A stretch of 64,000 nucleotides of DNA from Erythrophleum ivorense (GCA_026724425.1 JAIUCV010000090.1:1922001-1986000); one strand, 5' to 3'. Positions 42,801-51,587 are shown, counted from the first letter of the stretch. The notes: a model not told the origin generated them from the letters alone. Translations and numbers: made by a program.

Positions 42801-45800
42801 AAGTATGGGTCCGTCTTGATCATTACATACACTACTTGTATGTTTCTACATTGTGTGGAGGCATAGAGCTACGATTGGGACTCCTTACTACTTATGTTTC
42901 TCTCAGGATGGTAGCTTTGATGTTCCTCTCTAGGAATGAGAATCATGTCACACATGATGCTCCTCATAGTCCTGTGGAGAACCTAATGCATCTTTGGCTA
43001 AGTATGGGTCCGTCTTGATCATTACATACACTATAAGTATGTTTCTACATTGTGTGGAGGTATAGAGCTACGATTGGGACTCCTTACTACTTATGTTTCT
43101 CTCAGGATGGTAGCATTGATGTTCCTCTCAAGGAATGAGAATCATGTCACACATGTTGCTCCTCATAGTCCCGTGGAGAACCTAATGCATCTTTGGCTAA
43201 GTATGGGTCCGTCTTGATCATTACATACACTACAAGTATGTTTCTACATTGTGTGGAGGCATAGAGCTACGATTGGGACTCCTTACTACTTTCGTTTCTC
43301 AAGGATGGTAGCTTTGATGTTCCTAACAAGGAATGAGAATCATGTCACACATGATGCTCCCATAGTCCCGTAGAGAACCTAATGCATGTTTGGCTAAGTA
43401 TGGGTCCGTCTTGATCATTACATACACTAAAGTATGTTTCTACATTGTGTGGAGGCATAAAGCTACGATTGGGACTTCTTACTACTTATGGTTCTCTCAG
43501 GATGGTAGCTTTGATGTTCCTCCCAAGGAATGAGAATCATGTCACACATGATGGTCCCATAGTCCCGTAGAGAACCTAATGCATGTTTGGCTAAGTATGG
43601 GTCCGTCTTGATGATTACATACACTACAAGTATGTTTCTACATTGTGTGGAGGCATAGAGCTACGATTGGGACTCCTTACTACTTATGTTTCTCTCAGGA
43701 TGGTAGCTTTGATGTTCCTCTCAAGGAATGAGAATCATGTCACACATGTTGCTCCTCATAGTCCCGTGGAGAACCTAATGCATCTTTGGCTAAGTATGGG
43801 TCCGTCTTGATCATTACATACACTACTTGTATGTTTCTACATTGTGTGGAGGCATAGAGCTACGATTGGGACTCCTTACTACTTATGTTTCTCTCAGGAT
43901 GGTAGCTTTGATGTTCCTCTCTAGGAATGAGAATCATGTCACACATGATGCTCCTCATAGTCCTGTGGAGAACCTAATGCATCTTTGGCTAAGTATGGGT
44001 CCGTCTTGATCATTACATACACTAAAGTATGTTTCTACATTGTGTGGAGGCATAGAGCTACGATTGGGACTCCTTACTACTTATGTTTCTCTCAGGATGG
44101 TAGCTTTGATGTTCCTCTCAAGGAATGAGAATCATGTCACACATGTTGCTCCTCATAGTCCCGTGGAGAACCTAATGCATCTTTGGCTAAGTATGGGTCC
44201 GTCTTGATCATTACATACACTACTTGTATGTTTCTACATTGTGTGGAGGCATAGAGCTACGATTGGGACTCCTTACTACTTATGTTTCTCTCAGGATGGT
44301 AGCTTTGATGTTCCTCTCTAGGAATGAGAACCATGTCACACATGATGCTCCCATAGTCCCGTAGAGAACCTAATGCATGTTTGGCTAAGTATGGGTCCGT
44401 CTTGATCATTACATACACTAAAGTATGTTTCTACATTGTGTGGAGGCATAAAGCTACGATTGGGACTTCTTACTACTTATGGTTCTCTCAGGATGGTAGC
44501 TTTGATGTTCCTCCCAAGGAATGAGAATCATGTCACACATGATGGTCCCATAGTCCCGTAGAGAACCTAATGCATGTTTGGCTAAGTATGGGTCCGTCTT
44601 GATCATTACATACACTACAAGTATGTTTCTACATTGTGTGGAGGCATAGAGCTACGATTGGGACTCCTTACTACTTATGTTTCTCTCAGGATGGTAGCTT
44701 TGATGTTCCTCTCAAGGAATGAGAATCATGTCACACATGATGGTCCCATAGTCCCGTAGAGAACCTAATGCATGTTTGGCTAAGTATGGGTCCGTCTTGA
44801 TCATTACATACACTAAAGTATGTTTCTACATTGTGTGGAGGCATAAAGCTACGATTGGGACTTCTTACTACTTATGGTTCTCTCAGGATGGTAGCTTTGA
44901 TGTTCCTCCCAAGGAATGAGAATCATGTCACACATGATGGTCCCATAGTCCCGTAGAGAACCTAATGCATGTTTGGCTAAGTATGGGTCCGTCTTGATCA
45001 TTACATACACTACAAGTATGTTTCTACATTGTGTGGAGGCATAGACCTACGATTGGGACTCCTTACTACTTATGTTTCTCTCAGGATGGTAGCTTTGATG
45101 TTCCTCTCAAGGAATGAGAATCATGTCACACATGTTGCTCCTCATAGTCCCGTGGAGAACCTAATGCATGTTTGGCTAAGTATGGGTCCGTCTTGATCAT
45201 TACATACACTAAAGTATGTTTCTACATTGTGTGGAGGCATAAAGCTACGATTGGGACTTCTTACTACTTATGGTTCTCTCAGGATGGTAGCTTTGATGTT
45301 CCTCCCAAGGAATGAGAATCATGTCACACATGATGGTCCCATAGTCCCGTAGAGAACCTAATGCATGTTTGGCTAAGTATGGGTCCGTCTTGATCATTAC
45401 ATACACTACAAGTATGTTTCTACATTGTGTGGAGGCATAGAGCTACGATTGGGACTCCTTACTACTTATGTTTCTCTCAGGATGGTAGCTTTGATGTTCC
45501 TCTCAAGGAATGAGAATCATGTCACACATGTTGCTCCTCATAGTCCCGTGGAGAACCTAATGCATGTTTGGCTAAGTATGGGTCCGTCTTGATCATTACA
45601 TATACTAAAGTATGTTTCTACATTGTGTGGAGGCATAAAGCTACGATTGGGACTCCTTACTACTTGTGTTTCTCTCAGGATGGTAGCTTTGATGTTCCTC
45701 TCTAGGAATGAGAATCATGTCACACATGATGCTCCTCATAGTCCTGTGGAGAACCTAATGCATCTTTGGCTAAGTATGGGTCCGTCTTGATAATTACATA

Positions 45801-46871
45801 CACTATAAGTATGTTTCTACATTGTGTGGAGGCATAGAGCTACGATTGGGACTCCTTACTACTTATGTTTCTCTCAGGATGGTAGCTTTGATGTTCCTCC
45901 CAAGGAATGAGAATCATGTCACACATGATGGTCCCATTGTCCCGTAGAGAACCTAATGCATGTTTGGCTAAGTATGGGTCCGTCTTGATCATTACATACA
46001 CTACAAGTATGTTTCTACATTGTGTGGAGGCATAGAGCTACGATTGGGACTCCTTACTACTTATGTTTCTCTCAGGATGGTAGCTTTGATGTTCCTCTCA
46101 AGGAATGAGAATCATGTCACACATGTTGCTCCTCATAGTCCCGTGGAGAACCTAATGCATGTTTGGCTAAGTATGGGTCCGTCTTGATCATTACATACAC
46201 TACAAGTATGTTTCTACATTGTGTGGAGGCATAGAGCTACGATTGGGACTCCTTACTACTTATGTTTCTCTCAGGATGGTAGCTTTGATGTTCCTCTCAA
46301 GGAATGAGAATCATGTCACACATGTTGCTCCTCATAGTCCCGTGGAGAACCTAATGCATCTTTGGCTAAGTATGGGTCCGTCTTGATCATTACATACACT
46401 ACAAGTATGTTTCTACATTGTGTGGAGGCATAGAGCTACAATTGGGACTCCTTACTACTTATGTTTCTCTCAGGATGGTAGCTTTGATGTTCCTCTCAAG
46501 GAATGAGAATCATGTCACACATGTTGCTCCTCATAGTCCCGTGGAGAACCTAATGCATGTTTAGCTAAGTATGGGTCCGTCTTGATCATTACATACACTA
46601 CAAGTATGTTTCTACATTGTGTGGAGGCATAGAGCTACGATTGGGACTCCTTACTACTTATGTTTCTCTCAGGATGGTAGCTTTGATGTTCCTCTCAAGG
46701 AATGAGAATAATGTCACACATGTTGCTCCTCATAGTCCTGTGGAGAACCTAATGCATCTTTGGCTAAGTATGGGTCCGTCTTGATCATTATATACAATAC
46801 AAGTATGTTTCTACATTGTGTGGAGGCAAAGAGCTACGATTGGGACTCCTTACTACTTATGTTTCTCTCAG
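36828..46871 (+). repeat. Satellite sub-domain left of the retrotransposon
   Basis: About 51 monomers. The rare GATGTTCCTCAAAAGG variant at 38561 and 42133 shows a +3572 repeat (18 monomers). The GGCGAAGAG/GGCAAAGAG variant at 42065 and 46825 shows a +4760 repeat (24 monomers) that reaches the insertion point. Near 44.5-45.3 kb two monomer types alternate with a period of about 395 bp (CCTCCCAAGG at about 44510, 44905 and 45301). The first CCTCCCAAGG and ACTACTTGTATG monomers of the window occur here. Confidence 0.8.
39082..39360 (+). repeat. Chimeric diverged/normal monomer
   Basis: Begins as the diverged class and enters the second unusual monomer (CAAGCTTG, TTTCGAGG), but switches to the ordinary monomer at about GAACTACGATTGGGACTCC (near 39296-39310). 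The same junction recurs at 55500-55778 and 56293-56571, so one recombination event has been copied. Confidence 0.75.
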
Positions 46872-46876
46872 GATGG
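46872..46876. other. Target-site duplication, left (GATGG)
   Basis: The five satellite bases before the 5' LTR equal those after the 3' LTR. They belong to CTCAGGATGGTAGC of the monomer. A 5-bp duplication is usual for LTR retrotransposon integrases. Confidence 0.95.
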
Positions 46877-47168
46877 TGATGAGGACATCATATCATCATC
46901 AGCTCAAGAGCACCGAACCAGGAGTCTTGAGGAAGCGAGCATGAAGCTGAGGAGAGCTAAGGAGACAAGTGAGCTGAATTCAGCTCAAATGGAGGCCAAG
47001 ATCAAACGTCCCAGCTCAACCAACATTTGGAGATCACACTCAACTCATCCAGAGTTAGTCACGAAGAAGAATCAACCCAAAAGAATCCCAAATGAAGAAG
47101 ATATTGAAGACACATTTTGGAAGGTCTTCAATAGACACTATGGAGACCTGCGTTCACTCAACGAATCA

Positions 47169-47560
47169 TTCCGGTCCAGCCAGGAAGGTCTAAGCTACAA
47201 ATCCAAGTGTTCTAGAATCTCAACTCACCAGAGGAACACGGAGAATTGGACTCGGTTCAATCAGAGGTCATACCAAGGAGTTATTGATTTTACAAATCGG
47301 GTAAACCAGAGCTTTCCCGATTTGGACATAGGCGCACTTATTGGAGGATTCCGATCGAACCAGAAGGAGATAAGCTATAAATCGACTTGTTATGGAATCT
47401 TGACTCAACCGGGGAGCTCATCAAATTGGAATCATATCAATACCGGTTTTGGCGTGGGAGTTATTCAACTTCTAAACCGGATGATACTCAACTTGCCTTA
47501 TTTGGAAGCTCACGGGTTTAGGAGCCTTCAAACGCATATTTGGCGACCAGGAGAGTATCT
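47169..47560 (+). repeat. Internal ~180-bp repeat in U3 of the 5' LTR
   Basis: Two diverged copies begin at 47169 and 47349 (180 bp apart), and a partial third begins at 47517 (168 bp later). Each starts with a TTC/TTT codon and the protein pattern F-R-S-x-Q; the first two continue with SYKS and share later N-W, N-R and P-x-L positions. The identical set in the 3' LTR is at 50471, 50651 and 50819. Confidence 0.75.
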
Positions 47561-47938
47561 ACTACAATCAGAGGCTTCCAGTATCACATCAAGACATCTA
47601 GAAGAGTCCTCTACCAGCTTCCCATGCACCAGCATTCACAGGATCAGGCGGATCCCCTCTTGCTCTTACTTTCCATATATGACGCCAAGAGCATTCACAC
47701 TTGGAGCAATTAATCTGCAACGGCTCTTTCCTCTTTGCTGCTGCGTTTTGGAGACTTGTTCAATGCACCTAGACGTTCCAAGACATCACAGCTTTGCGCC
47801 CAAGCTATCAAGACTCAAGCCTCACCACAAGTTTCCTTATTTGGCCAAGATTCACTCATTAAGTGTCCAACGGCTAGTTTGCTTGGTCAAGACACGATTT
47901 CTTTCTTCTTCCTAGTTTAGGACCGTTGTACTAGAGCC

Positions 47939-47945
47939 TATATAA
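47939..47945 (+). promoter_or_regulatory. TATA box of the 5' LTR
   Basis: TATATAA, followed by GCTCTTTAG, sits 24 bases after the U3 stop codon and about 52 bases before AATAAA. This is the likely core promoter of the element, with transcription expected to start about 25-35 bases downstream, near 47970. The identical copy in the 3' LTR is at 51241-51247. Confidence 0.8.
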
Positions 47946-48134
47946 GCTCTTTAGTTATCTCATTTGTAAAGCACCTTTCAATCATCTAAGAAATAAAGTT
48001 TGTTCTTGTTTTTATTCAAAGAGTTTCTTTGTTTAAATTGTTTGTCTTTAAGTTTCATTTGAGAGATTCATTTGATACTTGAGATTAAGGGATTAGGATT
48101 GTTTGTGAGATTCAAACAAGTCTAGTTCTCCAAG

Positions 48135-48176
48135 GATTGAGAGAGTCAATCATCCCACCGATTGAGAGAGTCAATC
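48135..48176. repeat. Twin hairpin repeat in U5 of the 5' LTR
   Basis: GATTGAGAGAGTCAATC occurs at 48135-48151 and 48160-48176, 25 bases apart. Each copy is an inverted repeat (GATTGA/TCAATC around GAGAG) able to form a small hairpin in RNA. The 3' LTR copies are at 51437-51453 and 51462-51478. Confidence 0.8.
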
Positions 48177-48282
48177 ATTCACCATCATCTCTACCATCTT
48201 TCCACCTTCCGCAAGCTTTGGCTTAGGAATCTTCTGATCACGGTTTGATCAAGCATTGGTGTGATTCCGTGCCTGCATCATC

Positions 48283-48294
48283 TGGTATCAGAGC
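48283..48294 (+). other. Primer binding site for initiator tRNA-Met
   Basis: TGGTATCAGAGC begins two bases after the LTR. It is complementary to the last 12 bases of plant initiator methionine tRNA (ending GCTCTGATACCA), the commonest primer of plant LTR retrotransposons. Minus-strand synthesis would start here. Confidence 0.92.
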
Positions 48295-48757
48295 TTCAAA
48301 AGCTCCTATCCATCAGGTTGTGTCAATCCAACCATTATCTTTCATTTTATGTTTTGTTATTTGATTTCCTTTAAATTGAAAAACACATAAAAATTTGTTT
48401 CTTGCAATTTGATTTCATTTGCTTCATTACTCTAAAACGAAAATAAAAATAAAAATTTTTGCTTTGGTATTTTTGTTTAGTTCGTTTTATACAAGAAAAG
48501 CCATAAAAATTGTGTTTTTGTTATTTAAATTGATTTTTCGAAATTTTATCCTATAAAATAAGAAAAAGAAAATAAAAATATTTTTTTTCCTTTTGTTATT
48601 AGATAATTTCGATTTTTGTTTGAATTAAAAGTTAAAAAAAAAAAAATTACATATAATATAACTTTTCCATTTTTGTTTAATCTTTATTTCCATATTTTGT
48701 TGATTAAGAATTGATATATCTTTTCCTTTCTTTGCAAGGAAAATCAGAGCGACAATC
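48295..48757 (+). other. Leader of the retrotransposon RNA, T/A-rich
   Basis: The 463 bases between the primer site and the Gag ATG are very rich in T and A, with an A13 run at 48634-48646. No reading frame of note is present. A pyrimidine tract ending TTTGCAAG (about 48721-48738) resembles a plant 3' splice site, and CAGGTTGTG at 48314-48322 is a weak candidate donor, so a leader intron is possible. Packaging signals would be expected in this region but cannot be recognised by eye. Confidence 0.6.
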
Positions 48758-51217
48758 ATGGAGTATGAAGATGGAGCAAGCGGATACAATACCTCAGAAG
48801 TAGATTGGGGTGAAGGAGAAAACCACTCTTTGAGTGGAGGAGGAGAAGAAAGCGATCACAATTCGGAGGTTGATCAAGAAGGAGCATGGCGTGTGGAAGA
48901 AGAACTTGACTCTTGTCAAGAGGAGCCATACCACATTTATTTTTCAGGTCACAAGCAAGGACCAGAAGCTTACCTGAATTGGGAGAAGGAATTGGAGTAT
49001 TGGTTTCGATTTTACAACATCCCAAAGGAGGAGAGACTGACCCACGCTGTTAACTCACTTGTTGGAGAAGCTTCTACATGGTGGATAAATGAAGAAGCTA
49101 TGTCCTGCTACTATAAACCAGTCATTACTTGGGGTAATCTCAAGCAGCGTATGTACAAGGAGTTTGTACAGAAGTTTCATAACCTAAGCCACACTCCCAA
49201 GAGGCTTTTGTTCCAAACAACTACAAAAGAAGCTAAGCAATCAGTTACGGCAAAGGGGGTTCAACAAAAGACGATATCCACACCCCCACTTGAACCGAAA
49301 TACAAATCACTTCAAGGTAAGTCTTCTAACCTTGTAAATTCAAAAGAGCCAACATGCTATAGATGTCATAAGAGAGGACATTTTGCTACAACTTGTCCAT
49401 CTAGAGAGTTGTCAAAGGATCATCCCTCACCAGAACTAAAATCAGAGATATCTAGGACAAGTGACAGATTATCTCATTCTGATATATTGATTTCCAGTTC
49501 TAGACTCATACACTTGTCTTTGCCAAAGGATATTGATGCAGAAAACGCCAAGAAAAAGATAGGCCATGAAGAGGGGAGAAGTAAAAACATTGAGGAACAA
49601 TGTCCAGAAGCAATCACGCCCCAAGCCTCCCAAGTCACAAATCTTAAGTCAGAGGCGATGCCAAAGCCTATCCCTGGTACATTAGTAAGTGAAACCTATG
49701 ATCTTATCCAATATGGCAATAACATCTTAACTAGACATAGTTTCAAATACTCTGTTTTCAATGATTCTACTTCTAGTATAAAGCACTTGATCTCTTTCTT
49801 AAGTGTCGAGAAGAAAACAGGTGCTAGAGGAGTATGCCATGGTTGGAGAGCTCACAATGATCAACAAGTAGTCATCGCCAACAATGTCTTACCCCAAGAA
49901 GAGGTCAATGGCGGCAACAAGTGTGAAAAAGGAGTTTTCACCAAAGCAGCAACCTTACCGCTCAAAGAAGTCAGAAGCAAACCTTGGAGAGGAGTAATTG
50001 CTAGTTCACTGATCAAAGAAGAACCACCAGACGCTCATACTTCATCCCACATAAACCGCCAAAAATATTTTGGCCAAGGTAAGTTTCTATGCTCACATTT
50101 ATGCAAAGATACTAACTTGCTCTATCTTGGTGCAGGAGAAATAGTTTCGAGGTCGAAACCTTTTCAAGAGGGTGAGTATGATGAGGACATCATATCATCA
50201 TCAGCTCAAGAGCACCGAACCAGGAGTCTTGAGGAAGCGAGCATGAAGCTGAGGAGAGCTAAGGAGACAAGTGAGCTGAATTCAGCTCAAATGGAGGCCA
50301 AGATCAAACGTCCCAGCTCAACCAACATTTGGAGATCACACTCAACTCATCCAGAGTTAGTCACGAAGAAGAATCAACCCAAAAGAATCCCAAATGAAGA
50401 AGATATTGAAGACACATTTTGGAAGGTCTTCAATAGACACTATGGAGACCTGCGTTCACTCAACGAATCATTCCGGTCCAGCCAGGAAGGTCTAAGCTAC
50501 AAATCCAAGTGTTCTAGAATCTCAACTCACCAGAGGAACACGGAGAATTGGACTCGGTTCAATCAGAGGTCATACCAAGGAGTTATTGATTTTACAAATC
50601 GGGTAAACCAGAGCTTTCCCGATTTGGACATAGGCGCACTTATTGGAGGATTCCGATCGAACCAGAAGGAGATAAGCTATAAATCGACTTGTTATGGAAT
50701 CTTGACTCAACCGGGGAGCTCATCAAATTGGAATCATATCAATACCGGTTTTGGCGTGGGAGTTATTCAACTTCTAAACCGGATGATACTCAACTTGCCT
50801 TATTTGGAAGCTCACGGGTTTAGGAGCCTTCAAACGCATATTTGGCGACCAGGAGAGTATCTACTACAATCAGAGGCTTCCAGTATCACATCAAGACATC
50901 TAGAAGAGTCCTCTACCAGCTTCCCATGCACCAGCATTCACAGGATCAGGCGGATCCCCTCTTGCTCTTACTTTCCATATATGACGCCAAGAGCATTCAC
51001 ACTTGGAGCAATTAATCTGCAACGGCTCTTTCCTCTTTGCTGCTGCGTTTTGGAGACTTGTTCAATGCACCTAGACGTTCCAAGACATCACAGCTTTGCG
51101 CCCAAGCTATCAAGACTCAAGCCTCACCACAAGTTTCCTTATTTGGCCAAGATTCACTCATTAAGTGTCCAACGGCTAGTTTGCTTGGTCAAGACACGAT
51201 TTCTTTCTTCTTCCTAG
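48758..51217 (+). CDS. Gag-like polyprotein of a non-autonomous LTR retrotransposon, 819 aa
   Basis: The structural protein that would coat the element's RNA in cytoplasmic particles. The start is the first ATG after the leader and opens an acidic, glycine-rich N-terminus (residues 1-55). Residues about 58-142 look like the retrotransposon Gag capsid domain: YFSGHKQGPEAYLNWEKELE, then a conserved-type core with AVNSLVGEASTWW and a basic WGNLKQRMYKEFV end. A zinc knuckle of CX2CX4HX4C form uses C200, C203, H208 and C213. Residues 214-473 are basic/polar and unrecognised. No aspartic protease DTG/DSG motif, reverse transcriptase or integrase is present. From residue 474 the frame runs inside the 3' LTR U3 and ends at TAG, 24 bases before the TATA box. 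That part holds a repeated motif starting at F572, F632 and F688. A 57-base frame-neutral intron may lie at 50079-50135. The Gag identity is firm; the role of the C-terminal half is unknown. Confidence 0.87.
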   Translation: MEYEDGASGYNTSEVDWGEGENHSLSGGGEESDHNSEVDQEGAWRVEEELDSCQEEPYHIYFSGHKQGPEAYLNWEKELEYWFRFYNIPKEERLTHAVNSLVGEASTWWINEEAMSCYYKPVITWGNLKQRMYKEFVQKFHNLSHTPKRLLFQTTTKEAKQSVTAKGVQQKTISTPPLEPKYKSLQGKSSNLVNSKEPTCYRCHKRGHFATTCPSRELSKDHPSPELKSEISRTSDRLSHSDILISSSRLIHLSLPKDIDAENAKKKIGHEEGRSKNIEEQCPEAITPQASQVTNLKSEAMPKPIPGTLVSETYDLIQYGNNILTRHSFKYSVFNDSTSSIKHLISFLSVEKKTGARGVCHGWRAHNDQQVVIANNVLPQEEVNGGNKCEKGVFTKAATLPLKEVRSKPWRGVIASSLIKEEPPDAHTSSHINRQKYFGQGKFLCSHLCKDTNLLYLGAGEIVSRSKPFQEGEYDEDIISSSAQEHRTRSLEEASMKLRRAKETSELNSAQMEAKIKRPSSTNIWRSHSTHPELVTKKNQPKRIPNEEDIEDTFWKVFNRHYGDLRSLNESFRSSQEGLSYKSKCSRISTHQRNTENWTRFNQRSYQGVIDFTNRVNQSFPDLDIGALIGGFRSNQKEISYKSTCYGILTQPGSSSNWNHINTGFGVGVIQLLNRMILNLPYLEAHGFRSLQTHIWRPGEYLLQSEASSITSRHLEESSTSFPCTSIHRIRRIPSCSYFPYMTPRAFTLGAINLQRLFPLCCCVLETCSMHLDVPRHHSFAPKLSRLKPHHKFPYLAKIHSLSVQRLVCLVKTRFLSSS
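50079..50135 (+). other. Candidate 57-nt intron within the Gag frame
   Basis: CAAG|GTAAGT at the left, TACTAAC at about 50110-50116, and TTGGTGCAG|G at the right form consensus donor, branch and acceptor sites. The length is 57 bases, so splicing removes 19 codons (phase 1, between G441 and E461) and keeps the frame. It is shorter than most plant introns (usually above 60-70 bases). A second GTAAGT at 49317 is in the same frame and, paired with this acceptor, would remove 819 bases including the zinc knuckle. Splicing is not shown by sequence alone. Confidence 0.45.
50166..50176 (+). other. Possible polypurine tract
   Basis: AAGAGGGTGAG lies just before the 3' LTR, which starts at 50179 after TA. 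One T interrupts the purines and the tract is short, so this is a weak match to the plus-strand primer site. Its position is right, and nothing better is near. Confidence 0.5.
50471..50862 (+). repeat. Internal ~180-bp repeat in U3 of the 3' LTR (coding)
   Basis: The same repeats as in the 5' LTR, here translated as Gag residues from F572, F632 and F688. Similarity is clearer in protein than in DNA. Confidence 0.75.
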
Positions 51218-51240
51218 TTTAGGACCGTTGTACTAGAGCC

Positions 51241-51247
51241 TATATAA
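51241..51247 (+). promoter_or_regulatory. TATA box of the 3' LTR
   Basis: Same site as in the 5' LTR. In this position it could drive read-out transcription into the satellite on the right. That consequence is inferred. Confidence 0.75.
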
Positions 51248-51293
51248 GCTCTTTAGTTATCTCATTTGTAAAGCACCTTTCAATCATCTAAGA

Positions 51294-51299
51294 AATAAA
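51294..51299 (+). terminator. Polyadenylation signal in the 3' LTR
   Basis: AATAAA, followed by GTTTGTTCTTGTTTTTATTC, a T/G-rich stretch suited to 3' end formation. It lies 77 bases after the Gag stop codon. The matching 5' LTR copy is at 47992-47997 and must be bypassed, being close to the transcription start, for full-length RNA. Confidence 0.7.
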
Positions 51300-51582
51300 G
51301 TTTGTTCTTGTTTTTATTCAAAGAGTTTCTTTGTTTAAATTGTTTGTCTTTAAGTTTCATTTGAGAGATTCATTTGATACTTGAGATTAAGGGATTAGGA
51401 TTGTTTGTGAGATTCAAACAAGTCTAGTTCTCCAAGGATTGAGAGAGTCAATCATCCCACCGATTGAGAGAGTCAATCATTCACCATCATCTCTACCATC
51501 TTTCCACCTTCCGCAAGCTTTGGCTTAGGAATCTTCTGATCACGGTTTGATCAAGCATTGGTGTGATTCCGTGCCTGCATCA

Positions 51583-51587
51583 GATGG
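51583..51587. other. Target-site duplication, right (GATGG)
   Basis: Matches 46872-46876. It is followed by TAGCTTTGATGTTCCT, the expected remainder of the interrupted monomer. Confidence 0.95.

Larger units (their letters stand above)
1..46871 (+). repeat. Satellite array, left part (~198/199-bp monomer, about 236 copies)
   Basis: A head-to-tail tandem repeat fills this whole stretch with no other sequence between monomers. Taking GAACCTAATG as monomer start, copies begin at 1, 199 and 398. The 198/199 difference comes mainly from ACTAAAGT versus ACTATAAGT or ACTACAAGT. Further variable sites are GCATAGAG/GCGTAGAG/GCATAAAG, CTTATGTTTCTCTCAGG/CTTTCGTTTCTCAAGG, the base string after GATGTTCCT (CTCAAGG, CTCTAGG, AACAAGG, CCCAAGG, CAAAAGG), and TTGCTCCTCATAG/ATGCTCCCATAG/ATGGTCCCATAG. 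All monomers have the same orientation. Satellites of this size and homogeneity are typical of plant centromeres, where one monomer roughly matches one nucleosome. The centromere role is inferred and not shown. The copy number is an estimate from length divided by period. Stop codons recur in most frames, and I see no gene. Confidence 0.97.
46877..48280 (+). repeat. 5' LTR (1,404 bp)
   Basis: Begins TGATGAGG and ends CTGCATCA. U3 is about 1.07-1.1 kb, with a TATA box at 47939-47945 and an AATAAA at 47992-47997; R and U5 make up the rest. The U3 is open in one frame from the LTR edge to a TAG at 47913-47915, the same frame that continues the Gag reading frame in the 3' copy. In this copy that stretch lies upstream of the promoter and is not expected in the element's transcript. 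Confidence 0.95.
46877..51582 (+). mobile_element. Non-autonomous Gag-only LTR retrotransposon (Ty3/gypsy-like), 4,706 bp
   Basis: A complete element lies inside one satellite monomer: LTR 46877-48280, internal region 48281-50178, LTR 50179-51582. The ends are TGATG...CATCA, and the flanks carry the same five bases, GATGG, at 46872-46876 and 51583-51587. Removing the element and one GATGG restores a normal monomer. A tRNA-iMet primer binding site follows the left LTR. The 1,898-bp internal region encodes only a Gag-type protein, with no protease, reverse transcriptase, RNase H or integrase, so it must rely on enzymes of an autonomous relative. The structure fits the class described in plants as TR-GAG, or more broadly LARD-like. 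The family name is not known to me. Both LTRs read the same throughout, so insertion was recent. Confidence 0.95.
50179..51582 (+). repeat. 3' LTR (1,404 bp)
   Basis: Same length as the 5' LTR, at an offset of exactly 3,302 bp, and with no difference that I could find. It supplies the last 346 codons of the Gag reading frame (to 51217) and then the polyadenylation region. Equal sequence between LTRs, which are made identical at insertion, indicates a young copy. Confidence 0.95.

Noticed and set aside
1..46871. CRISPR-like or bacterial repeat array
   Set aside because: Units are about 198 bp with no unique spacers, and the inserted element has plant retrotransposon features.
47171..47516. 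180-bp repeat in U3 as a piece of centromere satellite captured by the LTR
   Set aside because: The period is near that of crucifer satellites, but the sequence shows no resemblance to the flanking monomer, and the frame is protein coding.
46818..47915. 365-codon frame starting in the satellite and entering the 5' LTR
   Set aside because: The start is a GTG inside a satellite monomer. The rest is the U3 copy of the Gag C-terminus, placed upstream of the LTR promoter. It is a fusion by chance of insertion frame and not a gene.
48283..48294. tRNA gene fragment
   Set aside because: Only 12 bases complementary to a tRNA 3' end, at the exact position of a primer binding site.
48756..49025. 89-codon frame on the minus strand
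   Set aside because: Antisense shadow of the Gag N-terminus, rich in leucine because the sense strand is rich in GAG/GAA codons.
49317..49441. Short intron starting at the first GTAAGT in Gag
   Set aside because: No good acceptor follows within a short distance, and the stretch encodes the zinc knuckle. It is kept only as a possible alternative donor in the intron finding.
51037..51222. 61-codon frame in U3 (also at 47735-47920)
   Set aside because: Overlaps the long Gag frame in another phase and shows no recognisable feature.
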